In this document: positions 17,873-26,703 of the stretch, piece after piece | How positions within the stretch are numbered: position 1 is the first letter of the stretch | Layout of the letters: each line of letters begins with the position of its first letter | Assembly: GCA_036011085.1 (NCBI GenBank) | Contig: DASCMS010000013.1 | Span: 42,158-106,157, forward strand | Length of the DNA: 64,000 nucleotides | Reading direction: 5' to 3' | DNA from: UBA8231 sp036011085 | Lineage (GTDB): Bacteria; Latescibacterota; UBA2968; UBA8231 | Position numbers and translations under genes: made by a program | Notes under the pieces: generated by a model | Seen by the model: the letters and a program-made list of their open reading frames with translations, nothing else | Databases searched by the model: none | Told to the model about the DNA's origin: nothing

Positions 17873-18376
17873 CTAAGAAAAGGCCAACCCCAGTCCGGCA
17901 AAGGCGTTGTTGAGGGCGTGAATGGAGGCCGTCACGCCTAGAGCGTGCCACAGGGAGACCTCCCGCCACACCAGGAACGCGGTGGAAAAGACGACGAAGG
18001 TCCAGAAAATGCACACCCCCCAGATCGGGGCGCTGAGAGAATGCAGGATGGCCCAGACCAGGGCAGAGCCGAGTACGGCGTAGCGTCGTCGTGGCAGGAC
18101 ACGCACCAGCAGCGCCAGCAGGGGGGCCATGAGCAAGGTCTCGAGAATCGGGGCGACAAGGATGATCTGCACCAGCAGCATGCCGGTGGACATCTCGAAG
18201 AGATTGCCCCACTGACTCTGGTCGAAGAGATGATCGGCTCCCACCAGCTGGGCGACGATGGAGGCGACCGTGGCGATGGCCAGCGTCGGTACGATGGCCA
18301 CAGGCCAGGCGCGCAGGACGTAGTGGGCGGGATGAACCCGGCGGTCCAGCAACAGCAGACGGAGACTGGCGATCAA
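17873..18376 (-). CDS. CPBP-family intramembrane metalloprotease-like protein
   Basis: This is a 167-residue membrane protein with about five hydrophobic segments. The CPBP (Abi/CaaX) pattern is recognisable: APILETLLMAPLLALLVR (motif 1, with a single Glu rather than the usual EE), WAILHSLSAPIW (motif 2 His) and SIHALNNAFAGL (HxxxN, motif 3). The best start is a TTG at 18376 that overlaps the aminotransferase stop (TTGA); the frame stays open upstream but is then shadowed by that gene. Family members process prenylated or secreted proteins; the missing Glu makes activity uncertain. Confidence 0.72.
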   Translation of the reverse strand: MIASLRLLLLDRRVHPAHYVLRAWPVAIVPTLAIATVASIVAQLVGADHLFDQSQWGNLFEMSTGMLLVQIILVAPILETLLMAPLLALLVRVLPRRRYAVLGSALVWAILHSLSAPIWGVCIFWTFVVFSTAFLVWREVSLWHALGVTASIHALNNAFAGLGLAFS

Positions 18377-19578
18377 TCCAGCAATCCCCGACGCTGCACC
18401 GCGGCCAGGGCCTCGTCGATGACGCCGAGGGCTTGGTCGACGTCGGCATCGGTGTGGGAGAAGTTGGGATAGACCACCGAATACAGAATCACGCCACGCT
18501 GCAGGCATTCTCCTTCAAGAGCGACACGCGCTTCGGCAGAGGGGAGCTCGATCTGACCGACAGGTGGCAATCCGGCCATGCCGACGGGCACTGCCCGACG
18601 TCCTGCGATGGCAGTGATACCCTCGTGCAACCTGAGGCCCCGGGCCCACAACGTGTCGATGACGTTCTCGCGTTCGTAGATGGCCATGACGGCCTGGGCT
18701 GCGGCCAGGCCCAGCGTGTCACCACCAAAGGTTGAGGAGATGACGACGTCACGCACCTTCTCCATGACGTCGCGTCGGCCCAGATAGGCTGACAGGGGAA
18801 CACCGTTCGACATGCCCTTGGCGAAGACCGCCAGGTCGGGGGTCACGTCGAAGTACTGCTGTGCCCCACCACGGGCCAGGCGGAAACCGGTGACGATCTC
18901 GTCGAAGATGAGCAACGCACCATGGCGTTCGGTCAGATCCCGCAGGGCCGGAAGGAACTGGTGCCCCAATTCGATGTCGGCATAGGAGCAGGCGACGGAG
19001 ACGGCGGCGATGTTGTCACTGCCCAGTTCGTCGAAGGCGGCTTCGAAAGGGGACAGGTTCCCCCAGGGCAGGGCGTGGTAGACGGAGTTGATCGCTTCCG
19101 GTACGCCGGAACCGCCCATGGCATTAACCCAGCCATGATAGCCGCAGGTGAGGATGTGATCGCGTCCGGTGAAGCCCCGGGCCAGGCGGTGGGTGGCGGC
19201 CATGGCTTCGCCACCGGTCTTGAGAAAGCGTACGCTCTCGGCGCAGGGAATGATGTCGACGAGGTTTTCGGCGACCTCCACCTCCAGCGGATGGGCATAG
19301 CTGAAGACAACACCACCGACCAGCTGGCGGGCCACGGCCTCGTCGACCTCCGGGATCGCGTATCCCAGGGTGATGGGGCCAAGCCCGCAGCGGAAGTCGA
19401 TGTACTCGTTGCCGTCCACGTCCCACACACGGCAGCCCTTGCCGCGCCGCAGGTAACAGGGCTCGGTGCCACGCAGCACATCACGGGGCGCCTTGCTGTG
19501 GGTCTGCGTACCCATGGGAATGATAGCGCTGGCGCGGTCGTAGAGCGCCCAGGACTGGTCGACGGTGCGGTCGGTCAT
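18373..19578 (-). CDS. Class III aminotransferase, glutamate-1-semialdehyde mutase-like
   Basis: This is a 401-residue PLP-dependent fold-type I enzyme. Seen: IIPMGTQTHSKAPRD and GNEYIDFRCGLGPITLGY at the N-terminus, CGYHGWVNAM (PLP-stacking region), LLIFDEIVTGFRLARGG (Asp contacting the PLP pyridine) and LAVFAKGMSNGVPLSAYLG with the Schiff-base lysine. The resemblance is to glutamate-1-semialdehyde 2,1-aminomutase relatives that act on sugar or amino-alcohol aminations; with no other haem genes nearby, hemL itself is unlikely. Coupled by overlap to the CPBP gene downstream, and divergent from the isochorismatase-like gene. Confidence 0.88.
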   Translation of the reverse strand: MTDRTVDQSWALYDRASAIIPMGTQTHSKAPRDVLRGTEPCYLRRGKGCRVWDVDGNEYIDFRCGLGPITLGYAIPEVDEAVARQLVGGVVFSYAHPLEVEVAENLVDIIPCAESVRFLKTGGEAMAATHRLARGFTGRDHILTCGYHGWVNAMGGSGVPEAINSVYHALPWGNLSPFEAAFDELGSDNIAAVSVACSYADIELGHQFLPALRDLTERHGALLIFDEIVTGFRLARGGAQQYFDVTPDLAVFAKGMSNGVPLSAYLGRRDVMEKVRDVVISSTFGGDTLGLAAAQAVMAIYERENVIDTLWARGLRLHEGITAIAGRRAVPVGMAGLPPVGQIELPSAEARVALEGECLQRGVILYSVVYPNFSHTDADVDQALGVIDEALAAVQRRGLLD

Positions 19579-19645
19579 AGGCCATAGATTCGCCCAACCA
19601 TCAGACGTCAGCAAGGATGGTGGCCAAACAACATGGAGGCATCTC

Positions 19646-20422
19646 ATGGGTGCGTTGGATCTGACCGTACAGTACTTCCAAGTCAGCCCGGCAGAGGGTC
19701 TGTCCTGGCGTGAGGAGCACTTCGTGCGGCGAGATGTCGATATGCGTCTGCCCGTGGAGCAGACGGCGCTGGTCCTGGTCGACACCTGGGACAACCACTT
19801 CATCGAGAGTTGGCTGGAACGGGCCGAACAGGTGACCCGAGAGGCCGTGGTGCCCGTGCTGCATGCCGGCAGGGAGGCGGGCCTGACGATCGTCCATGCT
19901 CCCAGCCCCAAGGTGACGCCGGACTTCCCCGAGCACATGAAGCGACATAAGGCGGCACCGACGGGCTCTCCTCCGGACTGGCCGCCAGCGGAGTTCCGCG
20001 GGCGCCAGGGAGCCTACGCCGTTTTCCGGGGTCCCGGGGCGCAGCCCCCTGGCACCCCCAAGATCAACATCGGTATGTCCCCGCACATCGACATCGGCGA
20101 CGACGATTTCCTGCTGGAGACCGGCACGCAGCTGCACGAGCTGTGTCGCGAGCGCGGCATCCTGCATCTGGTCTACGCCGGCTTCGCGACGAACTGGTGC
20201 ATCCTGAATCGTGACTACGGCATGCGTGCCATGGCGCGCTACGGCTACAATCTGATCCTGCTGCGGGACGCGACCATGGGTGTGGAGTTTCCGGACACGG
20301 TGGACGAGTGCTTCGCCACCGAGCTGGCGATCCGTGAGGTGGAGACACAGCTGGGGTTCAGCGCCTCGAAGGGGGATTTCCTGGCGGCGTGCGCTGCTGC
20401 GGGGGGAGAGACACATGCGTAA
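19646..20422 (+). CDS. Isochorismatase-like cysteine hydrolase
   Basis: A 258-residue Rossmann-type cysteine hydrolase. The family triad is visible as ALVLVDTWDNHF (Asp near residue 38), the Lys in APSPKVTP, and Cys in GFATNWCILNRDYGMRAM. A loop DIGDDDFLLETGTQLHELCR holds the usual strand ahead of the Cys. Members hydrolyse amides such as nicotinamide, N-carbamoyl compounds or isochorismate. The ATG at 19646 follows ATGGAGGC; the frame extends further upstream without conservation. It overlaps the enolase-superfamily gene by 8 bp, suggesting an amide- or carbamate-bearing sugar acid pathway. Confidence 0.88.
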   Translation: MGALDLTVQYFQVSPAEGLSWREEHFVRRDVDMRLPVEQTALVLVDTWDNHFIESWLERAEQVTREAVVPVLHAGREAGLTIVHAPSPKVTPDFPEHMKRHKAAPTGSPPDWPPAEFRGRQGAYAVFRGPGAQPPGTPKINIGMSPHIDIGDDDFLLETGTQLHELCRERGILHLVYAGFATNWCILNRDYGMRAMARYGYNLILLRDATMGVEFPDTVDECFATELAIREVETQLGFSASKGDFLAACAAAGGETHA

Positions 20423-21641
20423 TCATCCGCTGGACGGCATCGCGCGGGAGGAGCTGAAGATCACCGATGTGCGCGTCCTGCCTCTCTCGTACGTCGATCC
20501 GGACGGCGACCTGTGGCGTTGCGGAGCCTATCAGGTGTGGAAGACGGACGGCGCCATCACGCAGATCTTCACCGATCAGGGGCTGATCGGCATCGGTGAG
20601 GGTTCACCCTATGAGAATCCGGCCGACATCAAAGGATACACCGAACAGGTTATCCGGCCGCTGCTGCTGGGGAAGAACCCCTTTGACGTGGAGTTGCTCA
20701 CGTGTCGCGGCAATGACTCGCGCCACAGCCGGGCCCCCTGGGCTGGCATCGACACCGCCTGCTGGGACCTGATCGGCAAGGCCAAGGGCCAACCGGTGTA
20801 CGAGCTGTTGGCCACCGACGGTAACCCGGCGCGGGAGATCAGGATCTACGCCAGTGCCGGCGTCGAGCATGAATGGTATGACGACGGCGGCGATTTCCTG
20901 ATCGCCGAAGCGCTGCGCTACAAAGAGCAGGGCTATGACGCCTTCAAGTTCCGACCGGGGACGGACTGGCAGCACGCGGGCATGACGCTGGATCGATACG
21001 TACCGATCCTCGAGCGCCTGCGGACCGCCGTCGGCCCGGAGTTCCGCCTGATGCACGAGGGCCTCGGAATGAACCTGGGCTCCCTGGAGGCGATCATCAC
21101 GGACTTTGCGCCGGTGCTCGAGGAGCTGGGGTTCTACTGGTTCGAAGAGGCCTTCGGTGGTACAAGACTCGATCACATCGAACTGTTCGTGCGGTTGAAG
21201 GAGGCCATGCCGACTGTGCAGGTGTCCGGCGGTGAACGCTTCCTCGAGCGCTTCGAGACCCAGCCGTGGCTGGATCGTGGTGCTCTCGACATCGTGCAGA
21301 CCGACTGCAATGTCACCGGTCTCACAGAGAACTGGTACATCGCGCGCATGGCACACCGGCGCGGTATCAAGAGCATTCCACACAACTGGCACGGTGGCGG
21401 TACGACCATGGTGAACGCTCACTTCGTGGCCGCCATCGCCAACCGTGAGTACTGCGAACTGAATCAGACATACAATCCGCTGAAGGAAGGGATCTTCAGG
21501 GAGCCCCTGACGGTGGAGAACGGTGTGATGCGACTGCCGGACGGGCCGGGGTACGGTGTGGAGCTCATCGATGAGGTGGAGAAGGCGTTTCCTTATGTGC
21601 CCGGTTCGTACATGAAGCCGAATCCGAGAGTTGGCGGATGA
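20415..21641 (+). CDS. Mandelate racemase/muconate lactonizing (enolase superfamily) protein
   Basis: This is a 408-residue enolase-superfamily protein, distinct from the one at 4338-5480. The N-terminal cap contains TDQGLIGIGEGSPYENP and RAPWAGIDTACWDLIGKAKG. Barrel strands include GYDAFKFRPGTDWQHAG, LMHEGLGMNLGS (ligand and acid/base region), FYWFEEAFGGTRLD (Glu ligand), VSGGERFLERFE (Glu ligand) and IVQTDCNVTGLTENW. The pattern matches the mandelate-racemase branch; HN at IPHNWHGGG supplies the late His seen in many dehydratases. It is coupled by an 8-bp overlap to the isochorismatase-like gene. Confidence 0.87.
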   Translation: MRNHPLDGIAREELKITDVRVLPLSYVDPDGDLWRCGAYQVWKTDGAITQIFTDQGLIGIGEGSPYENPADIKGYTEQVIRPLLLGKNPFDVELLTCRGNDSRHSRAPWAGIDTACWDLIGKAKGQPVYELLATDGNPAREIRIYASAGVEHEWYDDGGDFLIAEALRYKEQGYDAFKFRPGTDWQHAGMTLDRYVPILERLRTAVGPEFRLMHEGLGMNLGSLEAIITDFAPVLEELGFYWFEEAFGGTRLDHIELFVRLKEAMPTVQVSGGERFLERFETQPWLDRGALDIVQTDCNVTGLTENWYIARMAHRRGIKSIPHNWHGGGTTMVNAHFVAAIANREYCELNQTYNPLKEGIFREPLTVENGVMRLPDGPGYGVELIDEVEKAFPYVPGSYMKPNPRVGG

Positions 21642-21654
21642 GGAGTTGGCCGCG

Positions 21655-23151
21655 ATGAAACGAGTATCTCAGCTTCGCGATCTGTCCGAAGATCATCACC
21701 ACGGCCTGGTTCTGGCGCGAAAGGCGAAGAGGGCCGCATCCGGTCCGGACGGGACTGTAACCGAGGTGTGGGCCGAGGTGGAGGCAGCCTTCAAGGGCGA
21801 GCTGGAATCGCACTTCGAGATCGAAGAGTCGTTCATCGGCGAGGCCCTGCGAGCGGCCGGCGAGTCACAGCTTGTCCAGCGACTTGCCGACGAGCACCAG
21901 GTGCTTCGGGGGCTCTTCATGCCCGGGCAAGGGCGGGCAGTGGACGATCTGCAGCGTTTTGGCGAACTCCTGGAGCGACACATCCGGTTCGAGGAACGGG
22001 AACTGTTCCAGGTCGCCCAGGACAAGCTGAGCAGCGACGAACTCGACGTCGTCGCGGCAGCCTGCAGCAAGAGACGGACAGAGCTGACGTTGGTGATCCA
22101 CAGTCTGTGCAAGCAGGATCCCGAGCCCATCTCAACTGCCTTTGATGAGATCGGCTGGAACCGACCCGTGGCTCAGTACGAGACCTACCTGGATCAACAG
22201 GAGGCGGGCGATCTGCATGTGCTGGTGGCGACGGTGGAGGGCCTGTTCGCGGGATATGTCACAGTCAAGTGGGAGACGGACTATGCGCCGTTCGCGGATG
22301 CCGGAGTACCCGAAATCCAGGACCTCAATGTGCTGCCCCAGCACCGCCGTGGTGGGATCGGCACCGCCTTGATGGAGGCAGCAGAGGCGCTGGTCGGAGA
22401 GCGCTCGTCCACCGTTGGCATTGGCGTCGGCATGTACCCGGACTACGGCAACGCGCAGAGACTCTATGTGCTGCGCGGCTACGTACCGGATGGTCGAGGA
22501 CTGACCTACAATGGCAGGATACTCGAACCCATGGAGTCCACCGTGAACGACGACGATCTCGTTCTCTATTTCACGAAGGCACTGGTCCAGAGCGATGATG
22601 GCCTACGGGAGTCGTCTCCTGAGTCGACGCCGGTGGGCCGCCTCATCTTTCGGCGCTGGCACCATCTGTATTCAAGATGTGGCTCCGGGCGTATGCGAGC
22701 CGAAGATCTGAGAATCACGCCCTTCAGCCCTCTGCATCAGTTGGCAACTCGCAAGCTGATCCTGGTGGGCCTGGGTGAGCACTGGGGCTGGATCGATGAG
22801 CACATCAATACGGATCTCGAAGATATCGAGGCATCCTATGCCGGCGGCGATTTCGTCCTCGGTTGGCTGGGGGACAGGCTGGTCGCTACCGGGGCACTGA
22901 TTCCCGAAGAGGAGCACACGAGACGGATTGTCAGGATGAGTGTGGCCAGGCGATTCCGCAGGCAGGGTCATGGGCACCAGATTCTTGACCATCTGCTGGC
23001 TATCGCGAAGAAGGCCGGGATAGGACGAGTGGTTGTGGAGACCACAGAGACGTGGGACGAGACAATCGCGTTTTACAGAGCGTATGGCTTTCAGATTGAC
23101 GGGCACCGCAGCGGCGATGTTCACATGTCACTTGATCTCGATCAGGCCTGA
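21655..23151 (+). CDS. Hemerythrin-GNAT-GNAT triple-domain fusion
   Basis: The protein has 498 residues in three parts. Residues 1-150 are a hemerythrin HHE cation-binding domain: LSEDHHHGLVLARK, ESHFEIEESF, LADEHQVLRGLF and LLERHIRFEERELF give the His/Glu di-iron ligands. Residues 160-320 form a GNAT acetyltransferase with LNVLPQHRRGGIGTALMEAAE (Q/RxxGxG/A acetyl-CoA loop) and RLYVLRGYVPDGRG. Residues 345-498 form a second GNAT with MSVARRFRRQGHGHQILDHL and ETTETWDETIAFYRAYGF. The ATG at 21655 is chosen over a TTG at 21631 that overlaps the preceding gene. An oxygen/iron-sensing domain joined to two acetyltransferases is an uncommon arrangement; substrates are unknown. Confidence 0.85.
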   Translation: MKRVSQLRDLSEDHHHGLVLARKAKRAASGPDGTVTEVWAEVEAAFKGELESHFEIEESFIGEALRAAGESQLVQRLADEHQVLRGLFMPGQGRAVDDLQRFGELLERHIRFEERELFQVAQDKLSSDELDVVAAACSKRRTELTLVIHSLCKQDPEPISTAFDEIGWNRPVAQYETYLDQQEAGDLHVLVATVEGLFAGYVTVKWETDYAPFADAGVPEIQDLNVLPQHRRGGIGTALMEAAEALVGERSSTVGIGVGMYPDYGNAQRLYVLRGYVPDGRGLTYNGRILEPMESTVNDDDLVLYFTKALVQSDDGLRESSPESTPVGRLIFRRWHHLYSRCGSGRMRAEDLRITPFSPLHQLATRKLILVGLGEHWGWIDEHINTDLEDIEASYAGGDFVLGWLGDRLVATGALIPEEEHTRRIVRMSVARRFRRQGHGHQILDHLLAIAKKAGIGRVVVETTETWDETIAFYRAYGFQIDGHRSGDVHMSLDLDQA

Positions 23152-23156
23152 CCACT

Positions 23157-23612
23157 TTGGCCGCACGAGATATACGGTTTCAGGGGGCGATCGTGCAGGA
23201 GGACCGCATGCTCATCCTTCGCTACAAGCCACCGGAGGATTTCCCGTTCTGGCTGATTCCTGGTGGAGGACGAGAACCCGGGGAATCAGAGACCGAGTGC
23301 GTTGTACGTGAAGTGCTCGAGGAGACCCATCTGGTTGTGCATGTTGCACGACTGATTCTCGAGGTCGCTGCTCCTCGAGGAGACACCTACAGACTATTGC
23401 GTACGTATCTGTGCCACCCGTTGGACGGAGTGGCCAGCCCCGGATACGAACCGGAGGCAGAGGCCGCAGACGTGGGCGAAATCACAGAGGTTCGATGGTT
23501 GCCGCTGCACGACGAGCATGACTGGCCCGACGATCTACGACAGGATCATATCAGTTACCCGCAGATCCATGAGATACGACGGATATTGGGTTATCTCGGC
23601 GGCGAGGAATAG
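23157..23612 (+). CDS. Nudix hydrolase
   Basis: A 151-residue Nudix pyrophosphatase. The Nudix box is complete except for the last Gly: PGGGREPGESETECVVREVL followed by EETHLVV (GX5EX7REUXEE). It would hydrolyse a nucleoside diphosphate linked to another moiety using Mg2+. The start is a TTG at 23157, 5 bp after the fusion gene stop; I see no better ATG before the first strand (IRFQGAIVQEDRMLIL). The cytoplasmic protein lies in a run with acetyltransferases and a PPOX-like remnant. Confidence 0.85.
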   Translation: MAARDIRFQGAIVQEDRMLILRYKPPEDFPFWLIPGGGREPGESETECVVREVLEETHLVVHVARLILEVAAPRGDTYRLLRTYLCHPLDGVASPGYEPEAEAADVGEITEVRWLPLHDEHDWPDDLRQDHISYPQIHEIRRILGYLGGEE

Positions 23613-23670
23613 TGCGCGCCGCGTCTGCCGGGGACGGGAAGGGGAATACGTGTTATTTCTAGACGAAGAG

Positions 23671-24006
23671 ATGCCAGACCTGCGCACCGAACGTCTTGTG
23701 ATCCGTCGGTTCACGATGGAGGATCTCGAGGATTTCCACCAGGTCCTGACCGGCGACCAGGACTGGTGGGACGATTGCAGCCTGGAGGGTGCCAGGGACG
23801 CACTGGCGTTCCGCATTCGGCAGACAGCCTACCACAACCCTCCCCTCGGATACCGTGCGGTTATTCTGCAGGACGAGGACCAGTTGATTGGAACGGTCGG
23901 ATATGAGTGCTATTTCCTGGATGCAGAGGAACGGGCCTGGCCTGGCGTTTTCGGCATGATCGAACAGGGCGATTTTCACCAACACCGGAGGAAGCTTGAT
24001 GGGTAA
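23671..24006 (+). pseudogene. Truncated GNAT acetyltransferase (RimJ-type N-terminal part)
   Basis: The 111-residue frame starts with MPDLRTERLVIRRFTMEDLE, the N-terminus of RimJ/RimL-type GNAT enzymes, and continues to YECYFLDAEERAWPGVFGMI. It then ends in an unrelated tail (FHQHRRKLDG) exactly where the next gene begins. The acetyl-CoA loop (Q/RxxGxA/G) and last strands are absent, so it lacks about 60 residues of a normal domain of about 170. It overlaps the next gene by 8 bp. An in-frame GTG at 23650 is an alternative start. A deletion junction with the PPOX-like gene is the simplest reading. Confidence 0.65.
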
Positions 24007-24549
24007 GGTCTTCGACGAAATCACCCCTGAGTTGAGCCAATGGATCGAGCAACAGCACATGTTCTTCGTCGGCTCGGCGCCACTGCAGTCTGACGGCCAC
24101 ATCAATTGCTCGCCGAAGGGCATGGACACTTTTCGAATCCTCGGGAAACAAGATGTCGCTTACATCGATATCACTGGAAGTGGTGCCGAGACGATCGCCC
24201 ATCTTCGCGAGAATGGCCGGATCGTGTTCATGTTCTGTGCGTTTTCGGGGTCACCCAGGATTGTTCGCCTACACGGCCATGGAGAGGTTCTGACACCAGG
24301 CCAACCAGAGTTTGCCAGCTTCTCGGAACGATTTCCCGATCACATCGCGTGAGAAGCATCATCTCATGCAAGGTTGGCCGCATCAGCGATTCGTGTGGCT
24401 ATGCCGTCCCCCAGTATGAATTCGTGGGTGAGAGAGACGTCCTGACCAAGTGGGCGATCGCCAAGACCGAGTCGGGACTGGCGGACTACCGAAGAGAGAA
24501 GAACGCCACAAGCATCGATGGTCTGCCCGGGTTTCCTGCTGATTCGTGA
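23999..24549 (+). pseudogene. Pyridoxamine 5-phosphate oxidase-like protein, frameshifted
   Basis: The gene starts at 23999 behind a strong site (CCGGAGGAAGC). It reads FDEITPELSQWIEQQHMFFV and SAPLQSDGHINCSPKGMDTF, the PPOX-type flavin-binding split barrel of a well-conserved small family, up to a TGA at 24352. The remainder of the family protein (ISDSCGYAVPQYEFVGERDV, then NATSIDGLPGF) is present in another frame and runs to 24549. A single-base indel near 24345 separates the halves. Rejoined, it would be about 183 residues, the normal length. It is either a pseudogene or an assembly error. Confidence 0.75.
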
Positions 24550-24669
24550 CGGAGCCAGGAGTCCGGTGACGACGACGCGCCCGTCGAGCCCAGACGGGCC
24601 GAACACACCTTGCCCGAGGGCTCCCGATTCACGTTACTGGGCTCTCACCCCGCTATCGATTCCGAGCCC

Positions 24670-26652
24670 ATGTCGCGTCATGCTTTAGTAGGTTGGCCCA
24701 TCCTCTTGCTGATGCTGGCACCCTCGTGGGTGCAGGGCCAGGCCGACACAGCAGCGGGCACGATCCTCCGTGTCACTTCCACCGACCTGTTGCCCCTCAC
24801 CGGCACCTGGCGGTACAGCACGGAAGATGAGCCAGGGTTCTCGAGCCCCTCATTTGACGATCGAGCCTGGCCCGAGATCTCCACACCAGGGCAGTGGCAC
24901 ATCCTTGGAATCGACTCGGATGTCGTCTGGTATCGGCGGCACTTCCTTGTTGCAGAAACGCTTCGAGACACACCTCTCGCTCTGGAGATCCCACTGATCG
25001 CCGACGCCCATGAGATGTACGTGAACGGTGTCCGGGTCGGAGGTCGCGGGAAGATTGCCGTCGATGGCACGCTGGAGCAGAGGAGCAACCGGCCCGGTGT
25101 GTATCGGATCCCCCCAGGGGTGCTCCGCTTCGGGTCCCCTGTGAATGTGATCGCCATGCGGGTGGCGGACAACGTCGGCTGGGGGGGTGTGGTGCGGCCG
25201 GAGTTCTACATCGGGGGGGAGCGCCGGATCACGCGCGATTTCGAGCTCCAGCTCATGCGCCGGGCAGGGCTCTGTCTGGCGTTCCTGGTTACGGGGCTTC
25301 TCTATCTGGTCTTCTATCTTGGGAGTCGTCAGCCCACCTACCTGTACTATGCTCTGTTCTCATCTCTGAGCGGTGTCGAGGCGGCGGCGCTCGCCTCGAC
25401 GGGCTACTGGCTCAGCGATTCGTTTATCTTCAATCACATCCTGCAGCACGGCCCCTATCATCTGTTCGCCTTCGCCCTGACAGGCTTTCTCCACACGTTC
25501 TTCGAACTGGAAACGCGGGTCGCATTCTGGGTGCGGGTCGTGACGATTCCACTTCTCGTCGTCTTCGTCCTTGGATGTTTCAGTCTGACCTTCCTGAAGG
25601 TCTATGCCCTCTACACCTTGCCGATCGTCCTCGGCCTGATCGTGCTTACCATGGGCTACGGGGCGTACGTGATCGTTTCGTCTGCGAGCCGGCTCGAGGC
25701 CGGCGCGCAGATCATGCTTGGGGGCCTCGTCGTGCTGGCCATGGCGATCTTGAACGACGTGCTCAACTACTTCAAGGTCTTCGATACGTTCCGCGTCGTG
25801 CCGGAAGGGATGTTGGTGTTCACCGGAAGCATGGGTGCCGCGGTGGCCTACCGATTCGCTGAGATCTATCAACGGAGCGAAAGGCTGAAGAGACAACAGC
25901 AGGAGGAACGGGCGCTGCTTGCCGCGCAGGAGGAGGAGCTACAGACCGCCCGCCAGATGCAGATGGGACTGATGCCGGCTTCGCCGCCCAGCGTGACGGA
26001 ACTGGATGTGGCGGGGAGGTGTCAGACAGCCAACCATGTGGGCGGGGATCTGTTTCAGTATTTCACCAGACGGAATGAACTCTCGGTCGCCATTGCGGAT
26101 GTCACGGGCCATGCGATGGTGGCCGCCATCCCGGTGGTGATGTTCAGCGGCATCCTCGACCGGGAGATGGAATTGCAGATCGAGCTGGGTGATCGCTTTG
26201 GTGGCCTGAATCGTTCCCTCTGTCGCTCTCTCGGTGAGCGAACGTTCATCTGCTTCACGATGGCCGAGATCGATACTGACTCAAGGAGGCTCCGGCTCGC
26301 CTCCTGTGGTTCGCCCTACCCGCTGCACGTCCACAACGATACCATCACCGAACTCAAGATCGACGGCTACCCCCTTGGCGTAACCGAGAACTCGACCTAC
26401 GACGTGATCGAGGCGCAGCTTTCAGCCGGCGACTATCTGGTGATGTACTCCGATGGCATCCCCGAGACGGTGAACGCCGATAAGACGATGTTCGGCTACG
26501 GGCAGACCATCAACACCGTACGCGAAGCGTGTGCCGAAGGGATCGCGGCTGAGGAGCTGGTGGATCGACTCATGTTGCGGGCGCGTCGTTTCGCCGGAGA
26601 CGAACCACAGTCTGATGACATGACGTGCGTCGTGGTGAAGGTGGAGGGATGA
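24670..26652 (+). CDS. 7TM sensor (7TMR-DISM-like) with C-terminal SpoIIE/PP2C phosphatase
   Basis: The 660-residue protein has a signal peptide (ALVGWPILLLMLAPSWVQG). A periplasmic jelly-roll of GH2 sugar-binding type follows (LTGTWRYSTEDEPG, FDDRAWPEIS, DVVWYRRHF, ADAHEMYVNGVRVG). About seven membrane segments span residues 200-400 (7TMR-DISM layout), then a coiled-coil linker (RSERLKRQQQEERALLAAQE) and a PP2C-like SpoIIE phosphatase (NHVGGDLFQYF, VAIADVTGHAMVAA, YSDGIPETVN, SDDMTCVVVK) with its metal-binding aspartates. It should sense a periplasmic ligand, perhaps a sugar, and dephosphorylate a cytoplasmic partner such as an anti-sigma-factor antagonist; no partner gene is nearby. An upstream TTG at 24610 is an alternative start. 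Confidence 0.85.
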   Translation: MSRHALVGWPILLLMLAPSWVQGQADTAAGTILRVTSTDLLPLTGTWRYSTEDEPGFSSPSFDDRAWPEISTPGQWHILGIDSDVVWYRRHFLVAETLRDTPLALEIPLIADAHEMYVNGVRVGGRGKIAVDGTLEQRSNRPGVYRIPPGVLRFGSPVNVIAMRVADNVGWGGVVRPEFYIGGERRITRDFELQLMRRAGLCLAFLVTGLLYLVFYLGSRQPTYLYYALFSSLSGVEAAALASTGYWLSDSFIFNHILQHGPYHLFAFALTGFLHTFFELETRVAFWVRVVTIPLLVVFVLGCFSLTFLKVYALYTLPIVLGLIVLTMGYGAYVIVSSASRLEAGAQIMLGGLVVLAMAILNDVLNYFKVFDTFRVVPEGMLVFTGSMGAAVAYRFAEIYQRSERLKRQQQEERALLAAQEEELQTARQMQMGLMPASPPSVTELDVAGRCQTANHVGGDLFQYFTRRNELSVAIADVTGHAMVAAIPVVMFSGILDREMELQIELGDRFGGLNRSLCRSLGERTFICFTMAEIDTDSRRLRLASCGSPYPLHVHNDTITELKIDGYPLGVTENSTYDVIEAQLSAGDYLVMYSDGIPETVNADKTMFGYGQTINTVREACAEGIAAEELVDRLMLRARRFAGDEPQSDDMTCVVVKVEG

Positions 26653-26688
26653 AGACGTCGGTCACCACTGTCCACACATCACATGATG

Positions 26689-26694
26689 AAGGAG
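26689..26694 (+). promoter_or_regulatory. Strong Shine-Dalgarno for the amber-interrupted gene
   Basis: AAGGAGG lies nine bases ahead of the ATG at 26704. It marks the original start of the 2-deoxyribosyltransferase-like gene, ten codons before an in-frame TAG, and argues that the downstream ATG at 26749 is not the native start. Confidence 0.7.
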
Positions 26695-26703
26695 GAACTG
26701 TCC

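Noticed and set aside
18373..19578. hemL (glutamate-1-semialdehyde aminomutase)
   Set aside because: Family resemblance is real, but no haem gene is near and the neighbours are a CPBP protein and an amide hydrolase, so the symbol was withheld.
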